Positions 38,918 through 47,689 of a DNA stretch of 64,000 nucleotides are shown here, piece after piece. Each line of letters opens with the position of its first letter. The first letter of the stretch is position 1. Source of the DNA: an uncultured Oxalobacteraceae bacterium (lineage in GTDB: Bacteria; Pseudomonadota; Gammaproteobacteria; Burkholderiales; Burkholderiaceae_D); the NCBI GenBank assembly GCA_903893945.1, contig CAITOF010000107.1:21822-85821 (forward strand), given 5' to 3'. The notes under the pieces are model-generated. The model was not told where the DNA came from and did not search any database. It worked only from the letters and a program-made list of their open reading frames with translations. The position numbers were made by a program, and so were the translations under genes.

Positions 38918-39625
38918 TTAATTTTCCGCTGTCCAGACGCATTTTCCAGACTTCATCAATCCGTTCAGCAACGATTGATGGGCTTCCAGTTCATCGTCGC
39001 TGGCTAACTTGACCAAAATCGACTCAATGACTGGATCGGCTTGGTCTGCCGACTGTCGTGTTTGCCGCGCGGGCTCGAGAACGTCAATCACAAAACTGTT
39101 TTGTCCACGCGACATTGCCAAATAGACATCAGCGAGCAACTCAGCATCCAGTAATGCGCCGTGTAGTTGCCGGTGCGCATTCGATATACCGTAGCGATCA
39201 CACAATGCATCAAGAGAATTCCGCTTGCCAGGATGCATTTCCTTGGCCTTTGCCAGTGTGTCGATGACATTGGCAACCTGACTTGTAAAACTGGGAAAAT
39301 TCAATTTCTGGTATTCGGCGTCGAGGAAGCTTAAATCGAAGGATGCATTATGAATAATGACCTCGGCGCCCTGTATGTATTCACTGAGGCTGGTTGCAAT
39401 TTCCGCAAATTTCGGTTTATCGGCTAAAAACTCGGTCGTTAAACCATGGATTTCCAGCGCACGCGGATCCGAATCGCGTTCCGGATTGATGTAGGCGTGA
39501 AAATTATTGCCGGTGAGTTTGCGGTGAACAAGTTCAACACAACCCACTTCAATGACCCGGTCACCTGTGCGAGGATTTAATCCGGTTGTTTCTGTATCCA
39601 AAACAATTTGGCGACCCGTAGACAT
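38918..39625 (-). CDS. dnaQ: DNA polymerase III epsilon subunit (proofreading exonuclease)
   Basis: 235 residues. 3'-5' exonuclease of the replicase: Exo I QIVLDTETTGLNP, Exo II IIHNASFDLSFL, Exo III HGALLDAELLADVYL, with the catalytic carboxylates and His in place. The C-terminal 50 residues (after about 185) correspond to the alpha-binding tail. It is separated from rnhA, its common neighbour; here the upstream gene is a CaiB-type transferase (9 bp). AGGTC lies before the ATG. Confidence 0.95.
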   Translation of the reverse strand: MSTGRQIVLDTETTGLNPRTGDRVIEVGCVELVHRKLTGNNFHAYINPERDSDPRALEIHGLTTEFLADKPKFAEIATSLSEYIQGAEVIIHNASFDLSFLDAEYQKLNFPSFTSQVANVIDTLAKAKEMHPGKRNSLDALCDRYGISNAHRQLHGALLDAELLADVYLAMSRGQNSFVIDVLEPARQTRQSADQADPVIESILVKLASDDELEAHQSLLNGLMKSGKCVWTAEN

Positions 39626-39634
39626 AAGACCTTT

Positions 39635-40891
39635 CTAGATAATGTGTTGTTCGCGAAATGCCGCAATCTGTTCATCGGTATACCCGAGTTCCCGCAACAA
39701 TTCCTGGTTATGTTCACCCAGCGTCGGGCCCAACCAGCGAGTATGACCCGGTGTTTTCGACAGCTTGGGACTGATGGCCGGCAATTTGACCGGCGTACCG
39801 TCGCGAAAGTAATGCTGTTCAAACATGTTCCGCGCCAAAAACTGCGGATCGCTCATCATGTCAGCAACCGAATAGATTTTGCCGACCGGTACGTCTGCAT
39901 GCTTCAGGATAGTCAGCGCTTCGTCGATGGTGTGAAGCGAACACCAGCGCCCGATTGCATCGTCAATCTCGGCGGTACGCGGGACACGCCCATCGTTTTT
40001 GCTTAAGGCCGGATCGTTGGCCAGGTCATCACGCGCAATGGCCAGCATCAGGCGCCTGAAAATTGCGTCGCCGTTTCCGGCAATCACGATATTTTCATTG
40101 TCGGAACACGTGTAGGTATTTGACGGAACGATCCCGGGCAACGCGCCGCCAGTGCGTTCACGTTTAAACCCTGCCACGTCGTATTCGGGCACCAGCGATT
40201 CCATGACGTTAAATACCGATTCATACAGCGCCACATCCACCATCTGGCCCTGCCCGGCAACGCACGCCTGGCCGGTCTTTCCATTCCATCGACCGCCGGT
40301 TACATCGCGATGCCGTAAAGCCAGCATGGCACCGATCACCCCATGCAATGCCGCCAGCGAATCGCCGATCGAGATGCCGACGCGCACGGGTGGGCGATCA
40401 GGATGTCCGGAGACATAGCGCAGGCCACCCATCGATTCACCGATGGCGCCAAACCCGGGCAAACCACTGAGTGGGCCTGTTTGACCATAACCGGATAATC
40501 GCACCATGATCGTTGCCGGATTTTCCAGGTGCAGCTGCTCATAACCCAACTGCCATTTTTCCAGCACACCCGGGCGATAATTTTCAATAATAATATCAGC
40601 GTCGAGGGCCAGTTTGCGGGCAATGTCCCTGGCACACGGTTCGTTCATATTCAGCGTCAGGCTTTTTTTATTGCGCGCCTGTACACTCCACCATAATGAC
40701 GTGTCATCCTTTAATACCCGCCACTGACGAAGCGGATCGCCGTTGTCAGGCGATTCAATCTTGATGACTGTTGCACCAAATTCGGCCAGCATGCGTGAAC
40801 AGAAGGGGCCGGCAATCAAGGTGCCCAGTTCCAGAACTTTAACACCACACAGTGGTCCGAAACCCGAACCGGTTTTTTGCGCCGACGTCAT
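39635..40891 (-). CDS. CaiB/BaiF-family CoA transferase (class III)
   Basis: 418 residues. Class III CoA-transferase fold: [31 protein letters not shown] at the N-terminus, [27 protein letters not shown] and the active-site region [14 protein letters not shown]. It transfers CoA between a donor thioester and an organic acid; the substrate is not predictable. Its ATG overlaps the recR stop by four bases (ATGA), implying translational coupling with recR, although the functions seem unrelated. Confidence 0.92.
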   Translation of the reverse strand: MTSAQKTGSGFGPLCGVKVLELGTLIAGPFCSRMLAEFGATVIKIESPDNGDPLRQWRVLKDDTSLWWSVQARNKKSLTLNMNEPCARDIARKLALDADIIIENYRPGVLEKWQLGYEQLHLENPATIMVRLSGYGQTGPLSGLPGFGAIGESMGGLRYVSGHPDRPPVRVGISIGDSLAALHGVIGAMLALRHRDVTGGRWNGKTGQACVAGQGQMVDVALYESVFNVMESLVPEYDVAGFKRERTGGALPGIVPSNTYTCSDNENIVIAGNGDAIFRRLMLAIARDDLANDPALSKNDGRVPRTAEIDDAIGRWCSLHTIDEALTILKHADVPVGKIYSVADMMSDPQFLARNMFEQHYFRDGTPVKLPAISPKLSKTPGHTRWLGPTLGEHNQELLRELGYTDEQIAAFREQHII

Positions 40892-41484
40892 GCTGTTCGT
40901 CTGTCCAGCATGGCACGCGCCAACGTGCCGGCATCAACGTACTCAAGTTCGCCGCCCAGCGGTACACCGCGCGCCAGGCGGGTCACTGTCAGGCCGCGCG
41001 CTTTCAGCGTTTCGCCGACGTAATGCGCCGTCGCTTCGCCCTCGTTGGTGAAATTGGTGGCCAGTATCACTTCTTTTACAACGCCATTGGAAGCGCGTTG
41101 AATCAGTTTGGTGATATTAATATCTTTGGGGCCGATCCCATCCAGTGGCGAGAGACGTCCCATAAGCACAAAATACAGGCCATGATAGGTTAAGGTCTGT
41201 TCAACCATTAACAGGTCAGCCGGCGTTTCAACAACACACAGGACGCCGGGATCACGTTCCGGATTCATGCAGGTTTCGCACACCGGACTTTCAGTGAAGG
41301 TATTACAGAGTTGGCAATGGTGTATTCGGGTCAATGCATCATGGCATGCATGACCGAGGCGGGACAACGCATCACGGTCATGCTGCAACAGGTGGTATGC
41401 CATGCGCTGCGCCGACTTGGGACCAACACCCGGCAAGCGTCGCAGGGCTTCAATCAGTTCATCCAGACTGGCATGCGTCTTCAT
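40888..41484 (-). CDS. recR: Recombination protein RecR
   Basis: 198 residues. N-terminal helix-hairpin-helix ([20 protein letters not shown]), four-Cys zinc finger (CQLCNTF ... CETC), then a Toprim domain ([31 protein letters not shown]). Ring-forming protein that with RecO/RecF loads RecA at gaps. It follows ybaB by 3 bp in the widespread order dnaX-ybaB-recR. Confidence 0.97.
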   Translation of the reverse strand: MKTHASLDELIEALRRLPGVGPKSAQRMAYHLLQHDRDALSRLGHACHDALTRIHHCQLCNTFTESPVCETCMNPERDPGVLCVVETPADLLMVEQTLTYHGLYFVLMGRLSPLDGIGPKDINITKLIQRASNGVVKEVILATNFTNEGEATAHYVGETLKARGLTVTRLARGVPLGGELEYVDAGTLARAMLDRRTA

Positions 41485-41487
41485 TAA

Positions 41488-41814
41488 TCAGAATGGCAAT
41501 TTAAAACCGGGCGGTAACGGCAGGCCGGCAGTCAGGCCCGCCATTTTTTCTTCGGAGGTTGCCTCGGCTTTACGAACGGCGTCATTAAAAGCGGCAGCGA
41601 CCAGATCTTCCAGCATGTCTTTATCATCGGCCAGCAGCGATGGATCAATTTTGACGCGCTTGACATTTTTTTTACAAGTCATCAGCACCGACACCAGTCC
41701 TGCGCCCGACTGACCTTCCACTTCTATCAGCTCCAGCTGCTCCTGAGCTTTCTTCATGTTATCCTGCATGGCCTGAGCCTGTTTCATCAAGCCCGCCAAT
41801 TGACCCTTCATCAT
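41488..41814 (-). CDS. ybaB: YbaB/EbfC-family nucleoid-associated protein
   Basis: 108 residues. [20 protein letters not shown] at the N-terminus, [18 protein letters not shown], and a C-terminal Gly/Pro/Phe tail are typical of this small dimeric DNA-binding protein. It lies between dnaX and recR. A 12-bp tandem repeat occupies the gap to dnaX. Confidence 0.96.
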   Translation of the reverse strand: MMKGQLAGLMKQAQAMQDNMKKAQEQLELIEVEGQSGAGLVSVLMTCKKNVKRVKIDPSLLADDKDMLEDLVAAAFNDAVRKAEATSEEKMAGLTAGLPLPPGFKLPF

Positions 41815-41855
41815 GCTGCTTCTCCCTAGTCTGCACTCATAGTAAAATCCATCTC

Positions 41856-41903
41856 ACACTGCTTATCACCCTGCTTATCACACTGCTTGTCACACTGCTT
41901 GTC
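41856..41903. repeat. Four tandem copies of a 12-bp repeat between dnaX and ybaB
   Basis: Copies at 41856-41867 (ACACTGCTTATC), 41868-41879 (ACCCTGCTTATC), 41880-41891 and 41892-41903 (both ACACTGCTTGTC). They differ at two positions. Located in the 122-bp gap between the dnaX stop and the ybaB start, so probably transcribed but untranslated. Confidence 0.85.
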
Positions 41904-41936
41904 ATCCAGCGCATCATCCTGTTTGAACACTGTTCT

Positions 41937-43898
41937 TTAAACGCGATTGACCGGTTTGACTGATCCCGGAACGATCGTCGCACCGAATACGCGCATGAAA
42001 CCCTGTACGAGCTGATCGGCGTTGATCGCCGTTTCTGCCGCTTCCTGTCGCGCTGCCCGGTCGACAATGGTCGCGGCGTTCGCTGTTGTCTGCACGACTC
42101 CAATTTCGGTGTTGATTTTTACCGGTAGCGTGAAATAGTCATGCAACACGGCAGCCAATTTGTCGACACTGGCGGAGGCAAGCAACGTTTCCACAGGCAG
42201 CCGCAAATGAATCGTCAGCAAATTCGACGCAATCTCACAGGAGATCAGTTCACTTTGCTGCGCCAGCTGTTGAGCAACGCCGCGCAAGGGCAAACTGGCT
42301 GACAGTGCCGGCCAGTTTCCATCCCAGTCGCCACCAGACCGCAAACGGGCTCGGCTTCCCGCCGGACGAAAAATTATCTGCGCGCCGGATTGATCAATCA
42401 AAATATTTTTTTTTACTTCCTGCGATGCGTCCGTCCCGGCCTTTTTTTCAATGATCAATGACTCGCCTGACGATCCATCCGCCACCGTTGGACCCGATGC
42501 TGGCGACGGAGATGGTACGGTCGCTGGCACTGCCGTCGTCACCTCGGGCATTTTGTTCCTGGTTCGGCGGTCCGTTATGGCTTCAAGAACGGCCAATGCC
42601 GGGCTCTTCCTGGCCGACGCCGTCGGCGCCGCCTGACTGCCCCCCGCTGCGGGATGCACCGTGCCGACTGCAGCAGGTCTGGCAAACTCGGTTGCAGACC
42701 GGGTCGACAGCGGATCTGGCTTCCTGACCGGTGCGGCAGCAGGCGCAACCGGTGACGCGGGTCGATTCGGTATTCTGGACACGGGCGCAGAAAGCAGGTT
42801 TGCTGCTTCGGCTGTCACCGGTAAAAAGGCCAGCATCCGCAACAGGGTCATGCTGAAACCGGCATATTCATCGGGAGCAAGTCCCAATTCGTTACGGCCG
42901 TGCACGGCAATCTGGTAGAACAGCTGAATCTGCCCGGCGTCAAACAGGGTCGACAATCTCAACAGTTCGGAGCGGTCGGGCATGTCCTGCGGAATCGCGT
43001 CCGGCACCAGCTGCGCGATACTGATCTGGTGAAGCAATGTCGCCAGATCCTGCAAGGCAGCCTTATAAGACAGACTGCGCGACAGCATCTGGTCAGCGAC
43101 GGCAAGCAGTCCGGCACCATCCTGACCGGCCAGGGCATCCAGAATTTTAATGAGATACGTCTGATCCAGTGCGCCCAGCATTCCCTGCACCGCGTCCAGA
43201 GTCACTTTACCTGCGGCGTATGCAATGGCCTGATCGGTCAGTGATAAGGCATCGCGCATCGAGCCCTGGGCACCCTGGGCTAAAAGGCGCAGTCCGGGCA
43301 GCTCGAAGCTGATCTGTTCCTGGGCAAGAATATCTTCAAGGTGCGCCACAATCGCCGGCAACGGCATCTGCTTCAAATTAAACTGCAGGCAACGCGACAG
43401 GACAGTTACCGGAATCTTCTGCGGATCGGTGGTTGCAAGGATGAATTTAACATGTGCTGGCGGTTCTTCCAGCGTTTTTAACATTGAGTTGAACGCGTGA
43501 TTGGTGAGCATGTGCACCTCATCAATCATGTACACCTTAAATCGCGCATTACTCGGCGCATATACAGCCTGCTCCAATAATTGCGCCATTTCGTCAACGC
43601 CACGATTCGATGCCGCATCCATTTCAATGTAATCAACAAACCGCCCTGCATCAATCGCCACGCAGGCGTCACAGACCCCACAGGGATTGGCTGTTATGCC
43701 CTGTTCACAATTGAACGCCTTTGCCAGAATGCGTGACAAGGTTGTTTTCCCCACACCGCGAGTACCGGTGAACAGATACGCGTGGTGCAAACGCTGCTGC
43801 TCGAGTGCATGCGTTAGCGCACGTACAACGTGCTCTTGGCCAACTAAAGTCTGAAAACTTTTGGGGCGATATTTACGGGCGAGGACTTGATATGACAT
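41937..43898 (-). CDS. dnaX: DNA polymerase III tau/gamma subunit
   Basis: 653 residues. Clamp-loader ATPase. Walker A GTRGVGKTTLSRILAK, zinc module cysteines (C in FNCEQG, then CGVCDAC), DEVHML, and sensor LATTDPQKIPVTVLSRC; domain III to about residue 370. Then a Pro/Ala/Ser-rich linker (about 385-500) and the C-terminal tau region. The start is at 43898 (MSYQVLARKYRPKSF); an upstream ATG is unsupported. Codons near residue 498-500 lie in a run of nine A, where a -1 slip gives a stop almost at once (see 42394-42416). Confidence 0.95.
   Translation of the reverse strand: MSYQVLARKYRPKSFQTLVGQEHVVRALTHALEQQRLHHAYLFTGTRGVGKTTLSRILAKAFNCEQGITANPCGVCDACVAIDAGRFVDYIEMDAASNRGVDEMAQLLEQAVYAPSNARFKVYMIDEVHMLTNHAFNSMLKTLEEPPAHVKFILATTDPQKIPVTVLSRCLQFNLKQMPLPAIVAHLEDILAQEQISFELPGLRLLAQGAQGSMRDALSLTDQAIAYAAGKVTLDAVQGMLGALDQTYLIKILDALAGQDGAGLLAVADQMLSRSLSYKAALQDLATLLHQISIAQLVPDAIPQDMPDRSELLRLSTLFDAGQIQLFYQIAVHGRNELGLAPDEYAGFSMTLLRMLAFLPVTAEAANLLSAPVSRIPNRPASPVAPAAAPVRKPDPLSTRSATEFARPAAVGTVHPAAGGSQAAPTASARKSPALAVLEAITDRRTRNKMPEVTTAVPATVPSPSPASGPTVADGSSGESLIIEKKAGTDASQEVKKNILIDQSGAQIIFRPAGSRARLRSGGDWDGNWPALSASLPLRGVAQQLAQQSELISCEIASNLLTIHLRLPVETLLASASVDKLAAVLHDYFTLPVKINTEIGVVQTTANAATIVDRAARQEAAETAINADQLVQGFMRVFGATIVPGSVKPVNRV
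42394..42416 (-). promoter_or_regulatory. Candidate slippage/frameshift site in dnaX giving a gamma-type product
   Basis: On the coding strand GTA is followed by a run of A; nine consecutive A span 42414 to 42406. In frame 0 this reads E-V-K-K-N-I-L. A -1 shift reads K-K-K-Y-F-D and then TGA at 42396-42394. The slip would end the protein at about 501 residues, after the ATPase domains and before the tau C-terminus. AGGAAG lies just upstream of the run. E. coli uses A_AAA_AAG for this purpose and Thermus uses nine A. Confidence 0.55.
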
Positions 43899-44044
43899 GG
43901 CCGTGATTCTAACCCAAAAGGGCAATTCATCGCTGCAAAAATGAGGGCATCAGGTATTTTTCCGGACCGGCTGGCGCCTTGATATGAAACCATGCAAAAA
44001 AATTGCCAAAATACCATTTTTAGCCAAGGCCTGCTCCGGCCAGA

Positions 44045-44605
44045 TCAATGCGACACGTTATCCCGTTTAATCACTTTCAAAAACGTCTGCAGCAGAATGC
44101 GCAAATCCAGGCCCAGGCTGCGATGCTGAAGATAATAAACGTCGAGTTGCACTTTTTGCGGAATCGGAATTTCGTCCCTGCCGTTGATCTGGGCCCATCC
44201 CGTCAGTCCTGGCAGCAGGGTATGCACGTTGGCAGCTGTGCGCAGGCCGATTAAATCTTCCTGATTGAACAAGGCAGGACGCGGCCCGACAAAACTCATG
44301 TCGCCGCACAGGATACTCCACAATTGCGGTAATTCATCAAGGCTTGATTTCCGCAAGAACGAGCCTATCGGCGTCAGATAGCGGGCCGGATCATCCAGCA
44401 GGTGCGTTGCCACTGGCGGGGTATCGGTTAGCATGGTCCTAAATTTTGGCATGCGGAAAATCCTGTTCTGGCGACCAACACGATCTGACCAGTAGATCAC
44501 CGGACCCGGCGAGGTCATCCGGACCAGAATCGCCACTACCGCGATCAACCACAGCAGCAGTATCGACGCAGTTAGCGCCATTAGAATATCAACGAATCGC
44601 TTCAT
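44045..44605 (-). CDS. Initiating sugar-phosphate transferase (bacterial sugar transferase family)
   Basis: 186 residues, the short PglC-like monotopic form: one N-terminal membrane helix (about 8-30), then the catalytic core with PGPVIYWSDRVGRQNRIF, MPKFRTM, the DE pair in SSLDELPQLWSIL, GDMSFVGPRPAL and PGLTGWAQINGRD. It transfers a sugar-1-phosphate from a UDP-sugar to undecaprenyl phosphate and so starts a surface glycan. It follows a WbpV-like SDR gene, a pairing known from systems initiating with QuiNAc, so UDP-QuiNAc is the best guess. Confidence 0.93.
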   Translation of the reverse strand: MKRFVDILMALTASILLLWLIAVVAILVRMTSPGPVIYWSDRVGRQNRIFRMPKFRTMLTDTPPVATHLLDDPARYLTPIGSFLRKSSLDELPQLWSILCGDMSFVGPRPALFNQEDLIGLRTAANVHTLLPGLTGWAQINGRDEIPIPQKVQLDVYYLQHRSLGLDLRILLQTFLKVIKRDNVSH

Positions 44606-44641
44606 ATCGATAAAAATTGCCTGAATTAAATTAATTCCTGA

Positions 44642-45586
44642 TCAAATAAAATGTTGCACAGTTTTCTGCAATCCGGTCTGCACAGAAAATGGCGGCTCCC
44701 AGTCCAGCAATTTTTTTGCTTTCGAAATATCGACCTGCAATGACCCGCATAAACGCCGAATTGCATCACCTTGCCCAAGCAGGGCCGCACTGTACAGGCA
44801 CCAGCTTTCTGGTATCGGAACCAGATACACCCCGACACCCATTGCCGTGGCACAGTAGCGCAGTAGTTCGGTGGTCGACAGGTCCTGCCCGTCAGACGAA
44901 AAAAATAACTGGTTGACTGCATTCGGGTGCTCGATACAGCGGTGAATCAGACTGTGCAGATTTTCAATGTAGGTAAAGCTGCGCTTGTTCTCTATGGATC
45001 CGAACGGTAATGGCATACGCAGTCGAACCATCCGCAGCATGGTAAAAAAGTTGGCCTTCACCCCGGGTCCATAAACCAGTGTCGGTCGAATCACGACCAC
45101 TTCCAGGCTGGTCTGGGCAGCCAGTTTGAACAGTTCCTGCTCCGCTTCAAATTTTGACAGTGCATAGGGATTTTGTGGCATCGGGAAATGTTCTTCGGTA
45201 AATGGCTGTCCTTTAAGAGTTTGTTCGCCGTTGACCTTGACTGAACTCAAAAATATAAAACGTTTCACACCGGCTGCCACGGCCTGTCGCGCCAGATTCA
45301 GCGTGCCGCCCACATTGATGCGACGGTATTCAGGCAGGGGATCGGCAATGAAATCGTTCATGACATGCGCACGACCCGCGCAATGGATAACCGTATCAAT
45401 TCCCCTCAGATGACTACCCCACACCGTCTGGTTGGCGATGACAGGAACAAGCGCCATTTCACTGCCCGGCAAGGACAGCGGTTTCCTCACCACACTGCGA
45501 ATCGTCGCGCCTCTGGCCATTAAATAGGGCGCAAGCGTACCACCGATAAATCCGCTCGCACCTGTTAGCAGGATCCTGTTTTTCAT
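44642..45586 (-). CDS. NAD-dependent SDR, WbpV-like nucleotide-sugar 4-reductase/epimerase
   Basis: 314 residues. Extended SDR: nucleotide motif ILLTGASGFIGGTLA, FLSSVKVNGE (Ser), and the catalytic YALSK (YxxxK). The segment GRAHVMNDFIADPLPEYRR and the C-terminal SLQVDISKAKKLLDWEPP fit the WbpV/QnrZ group that makes UDP-QuiNAc from the 4-keto sugar. The start at 45586 is one base after the upstream glycosyltransferase stop; a long in-frame upstream extension would overlap that gene and is rejected. Activity is by family resemblance only. Confidence 0.88.
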   Translation of the reverse strand: MKNRILLTGASGFIGGTLAPYLMARGATIRSVVRKPLSLPGSEMALVPVIANQTVWGSHLRGIDTVIHCAGRAHVMNDFIADPLPEYRRINVGGTLNLARQAVAAGVKRFIFLSSVKVNGEQTLKGQPFTEEHFPMPQNPYALSKFEAEQELFKLAAQTSLEVVVIRPTLVYGPGVKANFFTMLRMVRLRMPLPFGSIENKRSFTYIENLHSLIHRCIEHPNAVNQLFFSSDGQDLSTTELLRYCATAMGVGVYLVPIPESWCLYSAALLGQGDAIRRLCGSLQVDISKAKKLLDWEPPFSVQTGLQKTVQHFI

Positions 45587-45587
45587 T

Positions 45588-46763
45588 CTAGTGAACTGGT
45601 AGAGGTTTAACGATGTTTTCGTAAAATTTTGCCATCTCACTGACCACATAATGCTGATTAAAAAATGCGTGGGCGCGAAACTTGGCCTTGTCTGACATGG
45701 TACGATGCAATTTTTTATTCGTCGCCAATAACAGCAGCGCTGCTTCGATCTGGCCCAAATGGCCGGGCTCATGCAGGATACCGGTTTCGCCATCAACAAC
45801 GGCATCCGTTACGCCCACTATATTTGACGCAACCGCGGGCAAACCAGTCGACGCTGCTTCAATAATGACTGAACCAAAGCCTTCACGATAGCTGGGCAAA
45901 CATAATATATCCGAGCAGGACATGAAATCTTCGGGCTGGTCGGTGTAGCCGATCCGGCGATACTGCGCCAGACAGGGGGCTAAAATCGACCGTAATTCGG
46001 ACTCCAGATTATCTTCATCGGGACCCACCATTAACAAATAAACATTGTTTACTTTATTGTTCACACTGACAAACGCGCGCGCCAGATCGTTCACGCCCTT
46101 GTCGCGGTTGACCCGACCCAAAAACATGAAAACGACGGCGTCCATCGGAATGGCCAGTTCTGTCCGGTATCGGACACGTACCTCCGGGTTGAATTTGAAC
46201 CGATTGATATCGACGCCACACACCGATCCTTTCCCCAGCACGGTTATTTTGCCAGTCGAGCCGATTTTCTGCTGTAACAGGAAATCGCGCTGGGAAAAAC
46301 TATCGGTCAGCAGGTGGGTGGAGCAAAACACAATTATCCGGTCCATCCATTGCAAAAACATTCTCCCGAAGCCGGTTTTATTGGCCCACACCTGCCCCGT
46401 AAATGAATGTATTCGATGTGGCCTGCAGGCCAGCCACGCCGCCACCATTGCCAGCAAACCTGTTTTTGGCATGATCGAATGGACCACATCAAATTTTTCC
46501 CGCCAGAAAATCCTGAATAAAATGACCAGACAACAGAGATCCGACAGCAATGATATTTTGCGCGAGAAATCAACATGGTGCGTTTTTATGTGATCCCCGG
46601 ACAACGTCAACATGTCGTCGCGGCTTCCACCGGCAATCAGCGTCACATCATAACTATCAGCCAGCATGGCTATGTGCGCCCGCATGAAAACATGCAGCGC
46701 AAAAGGTACGGTGGCGACAATACAGATTTTATGCCGGTTATTGTTCATCGGGATTCGTTTCAT
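45588..46763 (-). CDS. Glycosyltransferase family 4
   Basis: 391 residues, GT-B fold, cytoplasmic face of the inner membrane. The N-terminal domain has the VPFALHVFMRAHIAMLAD opening. The C-terminal domain has FLGRVNRDKGVNDL, LMVGPDEDN and the nucleotide-sugar site SYREGFGSVIIEAASTGLP with the EX7E pattern. It retains the configuration of the donor sugar. The donor is unknown. Its ATG overlaps the stop of the preceding gene (TAATG). Confidence 0.93.
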   Translation of the reverse strand: MKRIPMNNNRHKICIVATVPFALHVFMRAHIAMLADSYDVTLIAGGSRDDMLTLSGDHIKTHHVDFSRKISLLSDLCCLVILFRIFWREKFDVVHSIMPKTGLLAMVAAWLACRPHRIHSFTGQVWANKTGFGRMFLQWMDRIIVFCSTHLLTDSFSQRDFLLQQKIGSTGKITVLGKGSVCGVDINRFKFNPEVRVRYRTELAIPMDAVVFMFLGRVNRDKGVNDLARAFVSVNNKVNNVYLLMVGPDEDNLESELRSILAPCLAQYRRIGYTDQPEDFMSCSDILCLPSYREGFGSVIIEAASTGLPAVASNIVGVTDAVVDGETGILHEPGHLGQIEAALLLLATNKKLHRTMSDKAKFRAHAFFNQHYVVSEMAKFYENIVKPLPVH

Positions 46764-47680
46764 TATCTTATTTTTATTTTTGGCGCGACCATACTTCTGA
46801 CTTTAACTGTTTCCAGAAATTTGGCAGGACGGAAATACAGGCAGTTTTTCAGCAGAAACAGAACCATGAAACACCGGATCCGATGAATGTTCCTGACGTA
46901 CATGGCAACATTCACAAGCTGCTGTGCATAGAGGTCCGACCGGTATTGAGGGTATTTTTCAAAATAATGAATCACGTGCCTGATAATGATCATGTAGGCC
47001 TTTTCACGACCAGCCCGGGTTGCAAGGTAAGCATTCCCGCCCGGATTGCATCGGTAGTCCAGGTAAATTTTATTGATATAAGCAGCAACGCCCTGGCCCG
47101 CGACCGATTCAAAGGCAAAGAACCATTCCATAAAATCGTACCTGTACTCCCGTGTCAGTCTCGAACTACGTCGGTACATATAGCTGCCATGCGCAGCAAT
47201 TGTTCCCCAGCGTGCCAGTTCACCGGCCGATATAAAAACCACTTCAGTGTCAGGAAACAGGCTCCCTGTATCCGAACTGTACGTACCGTCATCACTGAAA
47301 TACCGGGAGCGGTGGAACACGATGTTGCATGCCGGATTATTTTCCATGACATCGACCTGGGCCTGCAGTTTTCCCGGTAACATCACATCATCACCATCAA
47401 TATGCGCCACGTATTTTCCGGTCGCCTGATTGTGCACGGAAAAATAATTTTTTGCCGCACCCAGATTACGTTCATTGAAATGCAGCCTGATCATATCCGG
47501 GTGCTGACTGGCGATTTTCTGAATTAGCACCCGGGTATTGTCGGGTGAACAGTCGTCACCGACAATGATTTCAAATTTAAAATTGACTTTTTGCTGCAGG
47601 ATACTGTACAGGCATTGTTCGATATAGTCTTCCTGTTTATAACAGGAAAGTACAACAGAAAGTGTTATGTCCTGATCCAC
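46763..47680 (-). CDS. Glycosyltransferase family 2
   Basis: 305 residues, GT-A fold. LSVVLSCYKQEDYIEQCL, EIIVGDDCSPDNTR and the metal-binding HIDGDDVMLPGKL (DxD region). Inverting transfer of a sugar from a nucleotide donor onto the growing lipid-linked repeat unit is expected. It starts at a GTG (47680) behind GAGGTG, 9 bp after the wzx stop. The acceptor and donor are not known. Confidence 0.92.
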   Translation of the reverse strand: MDQDITLSVVLSCYKQEDYIEQCLYSILQQKVNFKFEIIVGDDCSPDNTRVLIQKIASQHPDMIRLHFNERNLGAAKNYFSVHNQATGKYVAHIDGDDVMLPGKLQAQVDVMENNPACNIVFHRSRYFSDDGTYSSDTGSLFPDTEVVFISAGELARWGTIAAHGSYMYRRSSRLTREYRYDFMEWFFAFESVAGQGVAAYINKIYLDYRCNPGGNAYLATRAGREKAYMIIIRHVIHYFEKYPQYRSDLYAQQLVNVAMYVRNIHRIRCFMVLFLLKNCLYFRPAKFLETVKVRSMVAPKIKIR

Positions 47681-47689
47681 TGATCCACC

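Noticed and set aside
41837..42103. Minus-strand reading frame across the dnaX end and the tandem repeat
   Set aside because: It overlaps dnaX in another frame and its C-terminal half lies on the 12-bp repeat; a shadow frame.
44642..45805. N-terminal extension of 73 residues on the WbpV-like SDR
   Set aside because: It would overlap the glycosyltransferase gene by over 200 bp; the Rossmann motif begins right after the ATG at 45586.
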